Source: Ceratotherium simum simum (lineage: Eukaryota; Chordata; Mammalia; Perissodactyla; Rhinocerotidae). Taken from it: a DNA stretch of 64,000 nt. Below, piece after piece: positions 33,125 to 44,841 of the stretch. The notes under the pieces were generated by a model, which saw only the letters and a program-made list of their open reading frames with translations, had not been told where the DNA came from and searched no databases. The stretch covers positions 1,415,109-1,479,108 of the forward strand of contig NW_004454262.1 of assembly GCF_000283155.1 (NCBI RefSeq), given 5' to 3'. A program made the translations under genes and the position numbers. Within the stretch, counting starts at the first letter, position 1. Each line of letters begins with the position of its first letter.

Positions 33125-34190
33125 TTTCTTTTAAAATTAATTTAAATTATACAAAGTTCAGGAACAATATCCTTGAAAATTTTAAAAATATTATGGATGA
33201 CAGAAACCCTCACTACCCCAAGTCTTGTATCTCTCCTTTCTCCACAGAAGTAAGCATGATTTTCAATTTGTGTATACATTTAGAGAGAATATATCCATAA
33301 GATACTCATAGGAGTATATTTATACTCCTATAGGTAAATAAATAAAGGCATATCTCCAGGTTCTGTTCTTGATCTATCTCTCTCTCTCCCTCTCTCCCTC
33401 TCTCTCTCTCTGACACACACACTCATAGGAAATATATAGTATTGCTACTGATGTATATCTATTTTTAATAAATAGTAAATACTGAGCTTTCATTCTGTAA
33501 CCCGCCTTTTCACACAACAATAAACTTGGGGAATATTTTCATATTAATAAAAATATATCCACTTCATTCCTCTAAACTGCTACAGACTTGTGGAGCAGGC
33601 CACTGACCGGATATAATGTAATTTAATTAGACACTCCATTGCTGAAGGTAATTCAGGTTGCTTCAACTTTTTCCCCTGCTTACAAGTTACACTACCAATA
33701 AATAAATATCCTTGCTCACATGAGTTAGTGTTTCTTTAGGGAACTTCTGTACAACACATGACACCTTGAGCTAAGTTGAAATATAAATGAACAGCAGGGA
33801 GGAAATATTTGTAACAAACGTATCAAGCTGCAACGTATATTACAGTTCTGGATTATGATCCAGAATTATATAAAGAACTCCTCCAGATCGATAAAGAAAA
33901 GGCAAAGAGGACAGGAGAAAAAATGAAAAAATGGGCAGAGGGTATAAACAGATAATTCAGAGAAGAAGAAATAAAAATCGTTGATAAACATATAGAAAAA
34001 TATTCTTCCTTTCCAGCAAACAGGTAAATACAAAGTCAAACAGTAAGAGAATATCTTTCCTAGGCTAATTTGACAGAGATTAAAACACTTGACAATGTTG
34101 AGTGTGGGTAAGAGGAAGTGGATTTTCTCAAACCCTGCTGGTGGGAGCACAGCTGGACAACCCAATACGCTTTAAACAGGATACCCTGTG
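33125..34190 (-). mobile_element. L1ME/HAL1-type element with opposed arms
   Basis: 33125-33725 is reverse L1 3' UTR (TTAAATTATACAAAGTTCAG, TGATTTTCAATTTGTGTATAC, AATAAATATCCTTGC). 33780-34190 is forward ORF2 3' sequence (ATATAAAGAACTCCTCCAG, AAAAAATGGGCAGAGG, CCCTGCTGGTGGGAGCACAG). The forward arm belongs upstream of the reverse arm in L1 order, which suits an old twin-primed insertion, but no target-site duplication survives and two insertions remain possible. Confidence 0.6.
33373..33423. repeat. (CT)n then (CA)n simple repeat
   Basis: CT/CCCT-rich tract followed by ACACACAC. Confidence 0.95.
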
Positions 34191-34494
34191 GCCCAGCCAG
34201 CCGCCACGGCCACGCTCCCTGGCCACAGACTCGGGGCTCCTTCAAACATCCCCTGCCAGCCCGAGGCTTTGCACTGTGGGGTTGGGGGTGGGTGAGCCTG
34301 GCTCAGCCTGGAGGCAAATACCAAATGCCCAAATACCAACTAGAATGACTGTTTTCCTCCCAACTCAGGGCCCATAGCTAACCGTCCCTCACTCCTTCCC
34401 CCAGGATAGAATTGTTCTCCAGATTCCTTCAGGATTCCATTACAGTCTAGCTTCTGTCAACCTCTCTATGACTCCACTCCTTCCCTGACACACT

Positions 34495-34685
34495 CAAAAC
34501 AGTAAGGCAGGAGCTCTCAGCTCCCGGACTGCCTGAGTTCAACTTCCACCCTGTGACTTTGGGCACAAAGTCTAATTTGCCTCCATTTCCTCACCCATCT
34601 ACTCACCTACCTAATGTGGGGATATTCAGAGCACCTGCCTCACAGGGTGATGGTGATTACATGGTAGAATGTACCATTAAAGCCC
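34495..34685 (+). mobile_element. MIR SINE
   Basis: CTGCCTGAGTTCAACTTCCA, CCCTGTGACTTTGGGCACAA, CCTCCATTTCCTCACCCATC, GCCTCACAGGGTGATGG, all in forward MIR order. Confidence 0.8.
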
Positions 34686-35180
34686 TAAAGAGGGCCCCGC
34701 AGGAGTAAGGGTGCAACAGATTATAAACTATTATTAATTGTGTCAAGTCTATTTGCACACAAGTTTTAAGTTATTTTCCAGGAAACTCCTGACCTCCCGT
34801 GCCCAACTCCGTCTCTCCCCCAAACAAAGCAGATGCAGTGGGATCCAGGGATGGGGGTGAGAACAATGGGAGGGGACAGCAGATGGATTTACACCCAGCC
34901 CAGGGCTAGCACTCCTAGCTGCTTCTCCTATGAAATTACAGCTTTCTTTGGAACATTATAACTAGTTTTATGTCTGCATTGGGCCAAAATACACAAAATA
35001 GGACTTGTGAATCATATACTCAGCACTTTAAAAACGTAAAGTATTTGTTGAGTACACTGTGTGATGAGTGGATACTTGGAGGAGGAGAAATGGGGTACAA
35101 AGCACTTATTAAGGGAAAAAATCAATTTGGTCTAAGAAATGAGAGGTAACAAAGTCATGCTTCAAAGTTCAGTGATTGAC
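34686..35180. other. no recognised feature
   Basis: Nothing coding or repetitive was recognised. Confidence 0.35.
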
Positions 35181-35310
35181 CTTAAAGAGGAGAAGACAAA
35201 TATTTACTGAGCATTTGCTGTGTGCCAGGTGTGTATCAGACAAGTTTATATATGTGGTGTCTAACCCTCACAATTCTAAGGTCATTATTGCCAAATCCAT
35301 TATTTTTTGT
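35181..35310 (-). mobile_element. MIR SINE fragment
   Basis: ATATTTACTGAGCATTTGCTG, TGTGCCAGG and TAACCCTCACAATTCTAAGG in reverse MIR order. Confidence 0.65.
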
Positions 35311-35363
35311 GTTTGCCTTTGTTTTGGTTTTTATGGAGGAACAGGTTTACCAAAGATTCAGAA

Positions 35364-35715
35364 TGTTAATTAAACAAGGAAGCCATTAGACTGAGATAGA
35401 TGTAATGCCTTAGTAGCCTACATAAGCACACTAAAACCTAAATCTGAGAAGCCTCAAGGTTAAGAAATCAAACCCTAAGGGCATCCAATCACAAGCAGCC
35501 AACTAGGCTTTCCCAAATAAGTCAACCACATAAGACATAGCCAATCAAATAATTTCCTTGCTTTGCTTCTGCCTCTTCTCTATAAAAGTCTTTCCCCCAG
35601 TTCCTGTTGGTCGAGCGCTTCTAACCACTTCCAGTTTGGTGCTGCCTGATTTGAATCGGTTTTTGCTCAAATAAACTCTTAAAATTTTTAATATGCATCA
35701 GTTTATCTTTTAACA
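35364..35715 (+). mobile_element. ERV1-like solo LTR
   Basis: Candidate LTR from TGTTAATTAAACAAGG to TCTTTTAACA. It has a TATA-like CTATAAAAG at 35580-35588, GAGCGCTTCTAACC downstream of it, and the polyadenylation signal AATAAA at 35671-35676, about 85 bases after the TATA box. That spacing is LTR-like (U3, R, U5). Flanking tetranucleotides AGAA and AGAC are a possible decayed 4-bp duplication. No gag, pol or env sequence adjoins it. The family name is not secure. Confidence 0.6.
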
Positions 35716-38389
35716 AGACTCGTCTCTGACTGATCTCAACCCCCCTATACACCCTACTACACCTCATATTTTCTAAATGCTTCATTTTGAAATTCTTTTT
35801 GTGAACTCTTAAGTGGTTGACTAGAGGGTGGGATTGCATGGGAAGCGTAAGAATAAAGCAGAGTTAAGCTAAATCTCTGACCACAGGAAGAAAGCACTTT
35901 TGTGCCCTAATGATTAGTAGATGACTGATTTGGGTTACATTGAGGGCAGAAACATCTGCAGTTGGATGGAAGAGGAAAGTGGGCAAAGGGTTAACAGAGA
36001 GACGCAATGGGGGACAAGAGCTTAGGAATGGTTTACTAAGAAACCTACAGGAGAAACAGAGGAAATGCAAAATGACCTAGGGAGTTTCAAGCAAGCTGGA
36101 AGCAGAACCTAAAAAGACCTAAAAAGATGAAGGTGTGTGAGAGAGAAAGTGATCAAGTGTGTCAGAGGAAATTGAGGAGAACAGGCAGCCATGGGTTTGA
36201 CCTGGGGGCAGCTCTAAATATCCATCTGGTAGCCTTACCGTTGATGAGGATAGCCCAAAGTTTGTGTTCATTAGTAAGAACAGAGAGGCTAGATGATTTC
36301 ATAGGCACAACTGCATTGACAGAGGGTGTTATTTCAGTAGATTTATTATATCATTTTCCAAAAACAACACTATAGTACAGTGCTGTGAAATGGAGTTTTC
36401 CAGAAGACCCTATTTTTCAGTAAGACAGTGTTTTCTGGTGCTGTAGTAGTTGAGCATGGAGTCTAACTGGATTTAGCTGAACAACAAACTGTGGATACCT
36501 TCAAAGGGAAAGATGCCGACGACGTGAAAAGTGCCTCTATTTGATCCCTGGAGCAGTTACAGCTCCTCCACTTTTGAGGTGGTAAAGAGGAAATCACTAA
36601 CATCCACCGACTGGCGTTGCAAAACTTTCTTCACCTCTAAATTGGTTCTCTTTGCTCTTCCTGTTGAAACTCCACACAGTCAGTCACCTTCCAAAGTCCA
36701 CATTGCTGGGAATTATTTAGAGGACAAAAGTTCCCAGGACAAAGTTTCACGCTCTATGTAAACAAAACCTTGTTTCTATTATTTCCCATTTAGCCATGAG
36801 CAATTAAGCTGGAAACACAAATGTGAAGTATATTTGTGATGACTTTGCACGTCCTCTGACATGAACCTCGCTCTCTTTGGGATCAGCAGAACCCTTGTTG
36901 GGATGTACAGATATCTTTGCTGCATTCCTCCTCTCTTGCATGATTAATTCATTCATTAACTTGATGAAATGCAAAGTTTGCCAGCATAAGGCTGGAGTCT
37001 CAATCCTAAATTAACTTTCTAATCTAAAACAAAACTCTAAATGACACTTGCTGGTTTGAGGAGCATTACCTGTTCTTCTCCATGTTAGATCCTCTCAGGG
37101 TTATTGCTGCACATGTGGGTGAGAAAGGGCTTAGGGAGGGGCAAAGATTTCTTTTCCAGTTCTAGCCTAAAGATGCCCTGCACAGAACTGTGACCTTGTG
37201 CCACATGAAATTTGCAAGAATAAAGGAGGATATCAAAAGGATATGAGGAGAGAATGAAAGGGGAAAACAAATGTAGGAAGACTCCAGAGAGACTAGTTTT
37301 TATTGTCAGTACTTGAAGGTATCTACAAATCTTCTTGTAATAACTTAGAAATAACTGGAATGAAACTGCCATCAGAAAAAAGGACATAGAATGGTTCAGA
37401 GATTATATAAATATCTTAAAGAAAAAGATGTTTCCTTGTCCTCATCCCCATTAACTCACTTTACCTGACTCATGGTATTAACATGACTAAAGAGAAAACA
37501 AGTCCGTCCAGAGGGAGTGATGAAGGAATTGACAAGCAAAAAAAGAATGAGTTACTAGAAAACATAATGCCCATTGGAGGAATGACTGGGAAGATGGAAT
37601 AGTAACCAGAGGACTTCAAAAACTCCAGACCCATTGGCAAGATTACTCTTCATGTGGGGATAGACACAGAGTATCGTAACCAATGGAGTTCAAGGATTGT
37701 TGTGCCTTTGGCAAGTCCAACCTTGTGGTGAAATGGATTAGCTTGATCCTTTCAAGCATTCCATTCAGATTATTCTTTTTTGTTTGGTTCCATGTTTACC
37801 CAAAATCTGTCTCTGATTATGCCCTTCCTTCCTGTGAAACATCCTACAGAGTAACCATGCACTGACCCTACAGACTTTGAACATGGAAATTCTTGTAGAG
37901 TCACTTGCAGTATAAATCAGTATGTTGGCACCCTCTTCATATTGTTATGTTATTACAGTGAGATAAATACTACCCGTAATGGAGTCATACAGATTACAAG
38001 AATACCTCTCTCTGTGACATTCTGGTATATACATTAGTCTTATCAGCTTGTTTAAGGTGTCTCTGTCCAAGACAAGTTGATATATCATCAGAGTGTTTAC
38101 TAAAATCAGATGTCTCCACCTAGAAGGTTTAGGCTTGACCCAGAACCATGGAAAATTCCATGACATAATAAATGCCTCCCTACTAGATTTCTTAGGGGAC
38201 AGCCTGCTGACATCTCGAGCTCTGAAAGCAGAAAGTTAAATTGTGCCTGCAGAGGGGCTAAAACATTATTTCTTCTAACTCAGTTAAGGGACTGGGTTCC
38301 CATAAGTGTGTGGAACACCATATAACTGCAGTCCCTGGGTTCAGCAGAAAAGCATCCATTCTTCTCTAACATTATGACTAATTATATAT
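35716..38389. other. long unassigned stretch
   Basis: Frames up to 100 codons (37085-37387 minus) carry no recognised domain. CTAAAAAGA is tandemly repeated near 36110-36127. No clear transposon; diverged ancient repeats may be hidden. Confidence 0.35.
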
Positions 38390-38645
38390 GTTGATAGCTT
38401 ATGTCTAAAGAGCATTTGTCACATGCCAAACACTGCTCAAAGGTCTTTATGTACATAATCTCATATATTCCTCATAACAATTATGAGAGAAGTCTGTGGC
38501 ATTGCCTCATTTTACAATTGAGGAAACCAAGACCCAGACAAGTTAAGAGCTCTCCCTAAGTCACTCAATGGTGCAGCCAGGAATTGAACGCACCAGGCTG
38601 CCTTTCTCCAGAGCCCATGGGCTTACTGACTCCCTTGTTCCAATG
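38390..38645 (-). mobile_element. MIR SINE, nearly complete
   Basis: ATTTGTCACATGCCAAACAC, ACATAATCTCATATATTCC, CATTTTACAATTGAGGAAAC, CTCCCTAAGTCACTCAATGG, GGAATTGAACGCACCAGG in reverse MIR order. Confidence 0.85.
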
Positions 38646-39424
38646 ACTCGTTTCTTTTCTTTTTTAAAAATATCTTTGGTTACAGAATGGTACCATTAAA
38701 GCCAGTGGCTTGTGGTCAACATAACTGGCTAAGCCACTCCATACCAGAGGGATGCTCTGCTCCCTGATTGTTGAGTGTAACTGCACTTCAATTCCACAGT
38801 GCCTGCGACGGGGCTGAGAGGATGCTGCCTATAAAATATAAGGCAGCTGCCCTGATTGTTGTGCATTTTACATGTGGGACAGAATATAAAGGGACAGAAT
38901 ATAAAGAGCAGCATCACTTCATATGAGTGCCATAGGTCTATCATTCTTACTCATTGCCATCAGGAATTTCTTACCTCTACTTTGAACATAACTGTTCTTC
39001 AGTGGAATTTCTGATTTTGCTTCTCTCTCTCTTTTCACAGAGGTTAAATATTTATCTTCACTTAAAATTCTCCCAGACTCCACAGCCCTTATAGACATTC
39101 TACTCTCATCTTCATATGACTCAAAACTCTGCTACGTTCTTTTTATAGATCCAAACTGGCCTGGACCACTAAGTTTATACTATGTTCTTGAAATATAACC
39201 CAGGACCCAATGCATTTCGTGCACATCCAAATGAACTTTGGGCAGGTTTCCAAAAATTGTGTTGCCATGACACAACTCCAAAGCAGACCACTCTCAGACA
39301 TAGATAACTAAGGCCAGAGGGCCTGCCCTCCCCAGAGACAGATATTTGACAGTAGGGAGGGTCTATAAAGGGTATCAGATTTTATAGGTAAGGAAACAGG
39401 GCCACAGTAGCCAGTTGATTTGTC
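38646..39424. other. unassigned; tandem 15-mer at 38876-38905
   Basis: GGGACAGAATATAAA is present twice in tandem, exactly. 39355-39420 has weak reverse-MIR words (GGTAAGGAAACAGGG). Nothing coding. Confidence 0.4.
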
Positions 39425-39500
39425 CGCTTTGTTAGCTAGATGATAGCTGAGTACATAGAAAGTGCTCAATGCATATTTATTGAATGAATAAATGAATGAA
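39425..39500 (+). mobile_element. L2 3' terminus
   Basis: GAAAGTGCTCAATGCATATT followed by TATTGAATGAATAAATGAATG. Confidence 0.55.
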
Positions 39501-39544
39501 AGAGTGGATGATGAATGCAGGATTGACTACTGCTTCCATCTACT

Positions 39545-40015
39545 GCATTCTAAGATATAAACCAGATAACATTTCTTCCTGCTCACAACAGCTTCCTGTT
39601 ATTCTTGGTATAAAATGGAAATGCTTTACCATGACCTACCTTTGTGATCCCTACCTGCCCTTCAGATCCAACCTCCTACCCCTGCCTTCCTCACTCACTC
39701 CACTCCAGCTCTACTCACCTTTCTGCTCCTCAAATAGGCCAGTGCATTCCCATTTCATGATCTCCATGGGTGTCAGTCCTTCTGCCTGAAATGATCTTCC
39801 CTCAGAGCTTCATGAGACCCACTGATTTACTTCATCAGGTCTCGGGTCAGTGGCACTCCTTCACTCAGGCATTACGTCTGTCTGTCTCCTCGACTTGAAC
39901 CAAAGCCTCAGGATACGGCCTAGCCATAGCTGGGCCTCCAGAACCTGTGCGTGTGCACAGTGCATGGAACATAGTGAATGCTCAAGTGATATTTGTTGAA
40001 TAAATGAATGAAACC
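39545..40015 (+). mobile_element. L2 LINE 3' part
   Basis: GACCTACCTTTGTGATCCC, CTCCAGCTCTACTCACC, TTCTGCCTGAAATGATCTTCC and the terminus GCTCAAGTGATATTTGTTGA then ATAAATGAATGA appear in L2 order over about 470 bases. It is diverged, with no intact reading frame. Confidence 0.75.
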
Positions 40016-40214
40016 ACATTACATCCACAGTAAAATATAATCTTATGAGACAATGGATATATCAATTTATAAATAAATATAAAGCATTAGGACAAAACAA
40101 AGTGAGTCCATCAGAAACCACAGAAATGTGGCCACTTAAAACTGTCAGCTCTTTGGTGAGAGATCTCTTCAATTTGAAGCAATCACAGGTTTAAAACTTG
40201 AAAATGCATATTTT

Positions 40215-41130
40215 TCTACAGTAGTGTTTATTGTGATGTATAATAGCATGTGTTACATGTACAGAGTGAATGGCCAGTAAATTTCCCACCTAGCTGCCTT
40301 TTGGCAATTATGGTAAGAACACTCAAAATGAGATCTACTCTCTTAACAAATGTTTAGGTGTACAATACGGTATTGTTAACTATAGGTGCCATGTTGTACA
40401 GCAGATCTCTAGAACTTATTCATCTCGTATAACTGAAACTTTATACCAGTTGAAAAGCAACCCCCCATTTCCCCCTCCCCACAGCCCCAGGAAACCATCA
40501 TTCTACTCTCTGTTTCTATAAATTTGACTATTTTAGATACCTCATATAAGTGGAATCATACAGTATTTGACCTTCTGTGACTGGCTTATTTCACTTAGTG
40601 TAATATGCTCTGGGTTCACCCACATTGTTGTACATGTCAGGATTTCCTTTTTTTTAAGGCTGAATAATATTCCACTGTGTACATATATATATATACACCA
40701 CATTTTCTTTAGTCATCCATCCATCCATCCAACATTCATCCATCAGTGGACACTTAGGTTGTTCCATGTCTTGGCTGTTGTGAATAATGCTGCAATGAAC
40801 ATCGAGGTGCAGATATCTTTTCAACATATGGATTTTTTTTCCTTCAGATATATACCCAGAAGTGGTATTCCTGTATCATATGACAATTTTATTTTTAATT
40901 TTTTGAGGAACTTCCATGCTGTTTTTCATCGTGATTTCACCAATTTACATTCCCACCAACAGGGTACAGGGTTGCAATTTTTCCACGTCCTCACCAACAC
41001 TTGTTCTCCCTTGTCTTCTTGATGCTAGCCATTCTAACAGGTGTGAGGTGACATCTCATTGTGATTTCGATTTGCATTTCCCTGATGATTAGTGATGTTG
41101 AGCATTTTTTTCATGTACTTTTTGGCCATT
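40215..41130 (-). mobile_element. L1 3' end (L1MA/L1MB-type), about 0.9 kb
   Basis: Reverse L1. The 3' UTR runs from about 40215 (TGATGTATAATAGCATGTG, ACAATACGGTATTGTTAACT, CATGTTGTACAGCAGATCTC, ATATAAGTGGAATCATACAG). The ORF2 end follows (AATAATGCTGCAATGAACAT, CATTCCCACCAACAGGGTAC, TTCTAACAGGTGTGAGGTGA). It ends abruptly at CTTTTTGGCCATT, a 5' truncation. The 151-codon plus frame at 40567-41022 is only the antisense of this L1. A (CATC)n tract lies at 40714-40731. Confidence 0.9.
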
Positions 41131-41284
41131 ATTCTTGGTTCTGCTGCTCCCTCAGAGCCCTATTTTCCATTGGATATAAAGGAAAACAAATCCCATTTTC
41201 TTAAAGTGACAGGACTTCTCTCATTTAGATGGCTTTGGCTTCTGTTCTTTCAGGAACATCTGCTTAAAGTGAATTCACTTAATT

Positions 41285-41400
41285 GGTGTTTATTCAAACA
41301 TCAATGTGGAGCCTACTCTCCTTATGCATTCTGCTAGTGACTCAAGGGTTCTACAATGAGAAAGGTATGAATTCTGCCTTCCAGAAGGGCCCACATGTGA
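41285..41400 (+). mobile_element. ancient mammalian interspersed repeat fragment
   Basis: GTGTTTATTCAAACATCAATG, GGGTTCTACAATGAG and CTGCCTTCCAGAAGGGCC follow the same ancient repeat order as 4985-5100. Confidence 0.4.
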
Positions 41401-42144
41401 GAAAGAACAAGGCTAGGAGGAAAGTGGCATGAGGAACAGCACACACACATGGCAAGTGGAGTTTTCTTTTGTTGCCCCGAGCCTCTAGTTTCATCATGAT
41501 GCATTGAGCTTGCAGTCTCATGCCTGAGAGCCAGCTCACAGGACAATGCTCTTCAGAAAAGGAGCCGGGCAGAGAACAAGGCTGTGACATTCTCCTGGAG
41601 ACTCATCACTTTGTCCCTTATTTATTTTAAAGCACTTCTCTCACCACTCTTTTCTGGAGGCCAGGCAGGGCGCCTGACCTCTAAGACACCACAGACTGCT
41701 CCAGCTGCCTCTGGCCAGGCCGGGTCCCCTTGTCGGGTGGGGGTCCCCAAACCCGTTGAGCAGCTGTGGGGTCTGAGTGTCTGCCTGGCCCTGTCTTCTC
41801 CCTGGGAGCCCCTCCAGCTGCAACCGGTTACGCTTTGGCCTGGAGCCGGGACCTACCCCGGGCACAGCCAGTGCCCTCCCTGAAGCCACGGAGATGCTCT
41901 GATCCCAGATTTGTTTTTCTTCTTGTGGCTTTTCAGAAGACAGAAGCTTTAAAGTTACTTAGGCCTTCTGGATTAAAAAAAAAAAAAAGTTATTCCCTCA
42001 TTCCCTGGGTTGCATCTCAAGAGATGGAGGAAGAGAGTAGCTCTCCAGTGTGAAGAAGCTTCAAGTGCTTCTCAGCACCCTCCTAGGAAGGAGGAGTACG
42101 GTTGTGTGGTGTCCTGTGGATGTGGGAGCAGTTCTTGCCCTGCC
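41401..42144. other. GC- and CpG-richer block (about 41640-41900), otherwise unassigned
   Basis: About 250 bases rich in G and C with nine CpG sites by my count, in an AT-rich neighbourhood. Open frames overlap on both strands (99, 95 and 82 codons), as expected from high GC. No domain is recognised. It could be an unannotated exon, a decayed GC-rich repeat or a small regulatory island. The rest of the interval shows nothing. Confidence 0.35.
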
Positions 42145-42360
42145 TAGTGCAGGACTCAGATGTCAGCCACACCTGAGTTCCTAGCTTGGCTCTGCTTTTT
42201 CTAGCTGCCTGACCTTGAGCACATCACTTTCCTCTGGGATGTAAAATTGAAATAAAACCTGTCTCACAGTGGATTAAATGAAGTCATGCCTCTAAGGTGC
42301 CCAGTACAGTAAGGGGCACACCACCTGCACTCTGTGACTATTTATTATTAATATTATATG
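42145..42360 (+). mobile_element. MIR SINE
   Basis: CTTGGCTCTGCTTTTTCTAGC, TGCCTGACCTTGAGCACATC, TGTAAAATTGAAATAAAACC, GCCCAGTACAGTAAGG and TATTTATTATTAATATTA, in forward MIR order. Confidence 0.8.
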
Positions 42361-42869
42361 GTCTTTGACCTTCCTGAGGTTTCCAGAAACAAAACTCACA
42401 AGATTCAGTAGTTTAAAAACCATCATTTATTCATCATTTTCATCACAAAAGGGAATCCTGGATTACCCTTTTTCTAGAGAAAAATAAATATGTTGGAAAG
42501 AGATCTGCTTTCGATTTAAGATGTGTCTGACCTATTCCTGTCCAAAAACAGGTGGTCACCCAGAGACTGAAGCCTGAGTCAGAGACGGAGGCCTGACCAT
42601 TTGCTTATTACCTCCTTCCTTATTGAAATTTCACTCCACAATGGAATGGGCAATGGGAGGTTAAAAAAAGAAAAAACACTGAATATTTGGAATCTAGTCT
42701 GCCCTACACCAGGTAATTTTATTTGTGCTTTGAGATTCTCATGCTCATTTACTGACCTCAAAAAAAAAAAAAAAAGAGAAAGGAAGGAAGGAAGAAAAAA
42801 AAATCTTGAGCAAGCAATATTGCACAGCAACCAGCAGTTAGTTTAACTGGAATTCAGGGTCTCTTTCAT
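42361..42869. other. unassigned; A-run with GGAA repeat at 42759-42801
   Basis: Simple purine tract of A-run, GGAAGGAAGGAAG and A-run. No coding sequence. Confidence 0.45.
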
Positions 42870-43520
42870 ATCTGTATTCAATAAGTATTTTAGAATATAA
42901 AATATACAGAAAAGGACAAAAATAATATAACAAATACTCATGTCACCATATCCACAATTAACAACTATTAATGTTTTGGCTTATTTGCTTCTGACCATAA
43001 AAGCACAATAATAAATTTTATTCAGGGCTTACTTTGTGCTGTCCTTCACCCCTTTAATAGCTCCACATCCCGTCCAGAGAGGAAACCCTGCCACAAGATC
43101 GAGATGTGGATTTTTAGTCTTTTTTGTGCTTACATACACACGTATAAACATACATATCCATAAACAATTTATAAGGTTTTTGTTTGTATTTTAAAAGTTT
43201 CATGAATAGTATTATGTCATATGTACAACTGGGCAACTTAACTTTTTTCACTCAGCCTCATGGCTTAGTCTAGCCTTGTTGATATAAATATCTCTAATTC
43301 GTTTCTTTTAGTTGATGTGTATTGGTCCATATTAATAGATCAAATTTTGTTTATCTATTTCCATACAGATGAACATTGTTACAAATCATGCTTCAGTGAA
43401 CATCATTTTATATCTCTCATGCTCATATTTGAGAATTTCTTTAGATTATGTATTTAGGAGTTGAAATGTTGTAGATACTCATTTTTATTAGATGACCACA
43501 AAATTTTCTCCAAATCACCT
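42870..43520 (-). mobile_element. L1ME-type 3' region
   Basis: Reverse L1: AAATATACAGAAAAGGAC, CACAATTAACAACTATTAATG, later TTTCATGAATAGTATTATGTC and TTGAAATGTTGTAGATACTC. 43005-43115 does not fit and may be an inserted fragment. Confidence 0.6.
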
Positions 43521-44125
43521 ATGCCAATTTAAATGGGATACATTGCAGATGAAATTGCAAAATGGAATAACCACTACGGAAAGAAAATTGTCAGTTATTA
43601 CCAAAACTACAGATGCTTACTCCTTGACCTAGTGATCCCACTCCCGAGAATCTGTCTGCAGGTATCCCTGTGCATCTTTCGTGGCGTATGAGCAAGATTA
43701 TCCACTGCAGCACTGACTAGGACGTCCAAAGACTAGATGGATAATCTACCCAATTGTTCACTAACAGAAAACTGGTTAATTATGATCTATTTACAAAGTT
43801 GAATACTATGCAGCTATAAAAATTGAAAGCATTCTTTATGTACTGACATGCAAAAATATCTCTAAGATAGATACACTAAAAAAGGCAAAGTGCAGGCATA
43901 GTGTATGCTCTTTTTTGATTAAGAAAGGGGAAAATAAGAATATGTAATCATATTTGCTTATTTCTTCATAAAGAATTTTTTTTTAAGTAAGAAACTGATA
44001 AAACTGTTATCTATAGTTGGGAATGGGGAATGAAGTGAGACAGAGGTGGGAGTAAGATTTCTCTGTTATATTTCATTTTGTTTTGAGTTTTAAACCATGT
44101 GAAAGTACTAGTAAATTAAAAAAAA
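43521..44125 (+). mobile_element. L1ME/HAL1-type 3' end
   Basis: Forward L1 3' end: GACCTAGTGATCCCACTCCC, CTGGTTAATTATGATCTATTT, TGAATACTATGCAGCTATAA and CATGCAAAAATATCTCTAAG, ending in an A-rich tail near 44117-44125. It lies head-to-head with the previous element. Both contain 3' sequence, so two insertions are more likely than one inversion. Confidence 0.7.
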
Positions 44126-44284
44126 CTGCATGAGTGTATATTTTTCCACATCATCACCAAAATTCACATGCTTTAGTTTTTAAACTTTTGTATTTTTTAC
44201 ATTGATCTGCATTAATTTTCCTGTATTATTATTTAGTAATAATAACACACCAACAGTAATAATGATGATGATGGTCGTGTTGCT

Positions 44285-44440
44285 GTTGATGAGAGTTTAC
44301 ACTTACACCACACACTGTGCTCCCAGTACTGTTATAACCACTCTACATTTATTGACTCACTTAATCCTCACCAAACTTTGGGGTATTTGCTATGATTAGC
44401 TCCATTTTACAGGTGAGAAAACTAGGGATGGAACTGATTG
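44285..44440 (-). mobile_element. MIR SINE fragment
   Basis: CATTTATTGACTCACTTAATCC, ATTAGCTCCATTTTACAGGTG and GAAAACTAGGG, in reverse MIR order. Confidence 0.75.
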
Positions 44441-44637
44441 TTTTAGCCTAAATGCTCTTTTGACTTATATTAATAAATTCTCTTTTGACTTAGATTAATA
44501 TTGCTTTAGCATCTTTTGGGGGGATAGGTATTTATCTTAGATATATCTTTGCTAATATTCATGGTCAACATTTATTATATTGTTTTAAGTGTATTAGTTG
44601 TAGATATTTATAACTGGATTTTTAAAAATCTAACTTA

Positions 44638-44828
44638 GGGGCCGGCCCGGTGTTGCAAGCAGTTAAGTGCGTGCGCTCCGCACTGGTGGCCCGGGGTTCA
44701 CCAGTTCAGATCCCGGGCGCGCACCGATGCACCGCTTGGCAAGCCATGCTATGGCGGCATCCCATATAAAGTGGAGGAAGATGGGCATGGATGTTAGCCC
44801 AGGGCCTATTTTCCTCACCCAAAAAAAA
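44638..44828 (+). mobile_element. ERE SINE, variant A, shortened, young
   Basis: Head GGGGCCGGCCCGG; CpG-rich body (GTGCGTGCGCTCCGC, CCCGGGCGCGCACC); ATGGGCATGGATGTTAGCCC, then the tail directly, without the second GAGGATTGGCATGG module. Perfect 13-bp target-site duplication AAAAATCTAACTT at 44624-44636 and 44829-44841. Confidence 0.97.
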
Positions 44829-44841
44829 AAAAATCTAACTT

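Noticed and set aside
40567..41022. 151-codon forward open frame
   Set aside because: It is the antisense of the L1 3' end at 40215-41130.
42870..44125. twin-primed L1 like the one at 8.5 kb
   Set aside because: Both opposed pieces contain L1 3' sequence, which a single twin-priming event does not produce.
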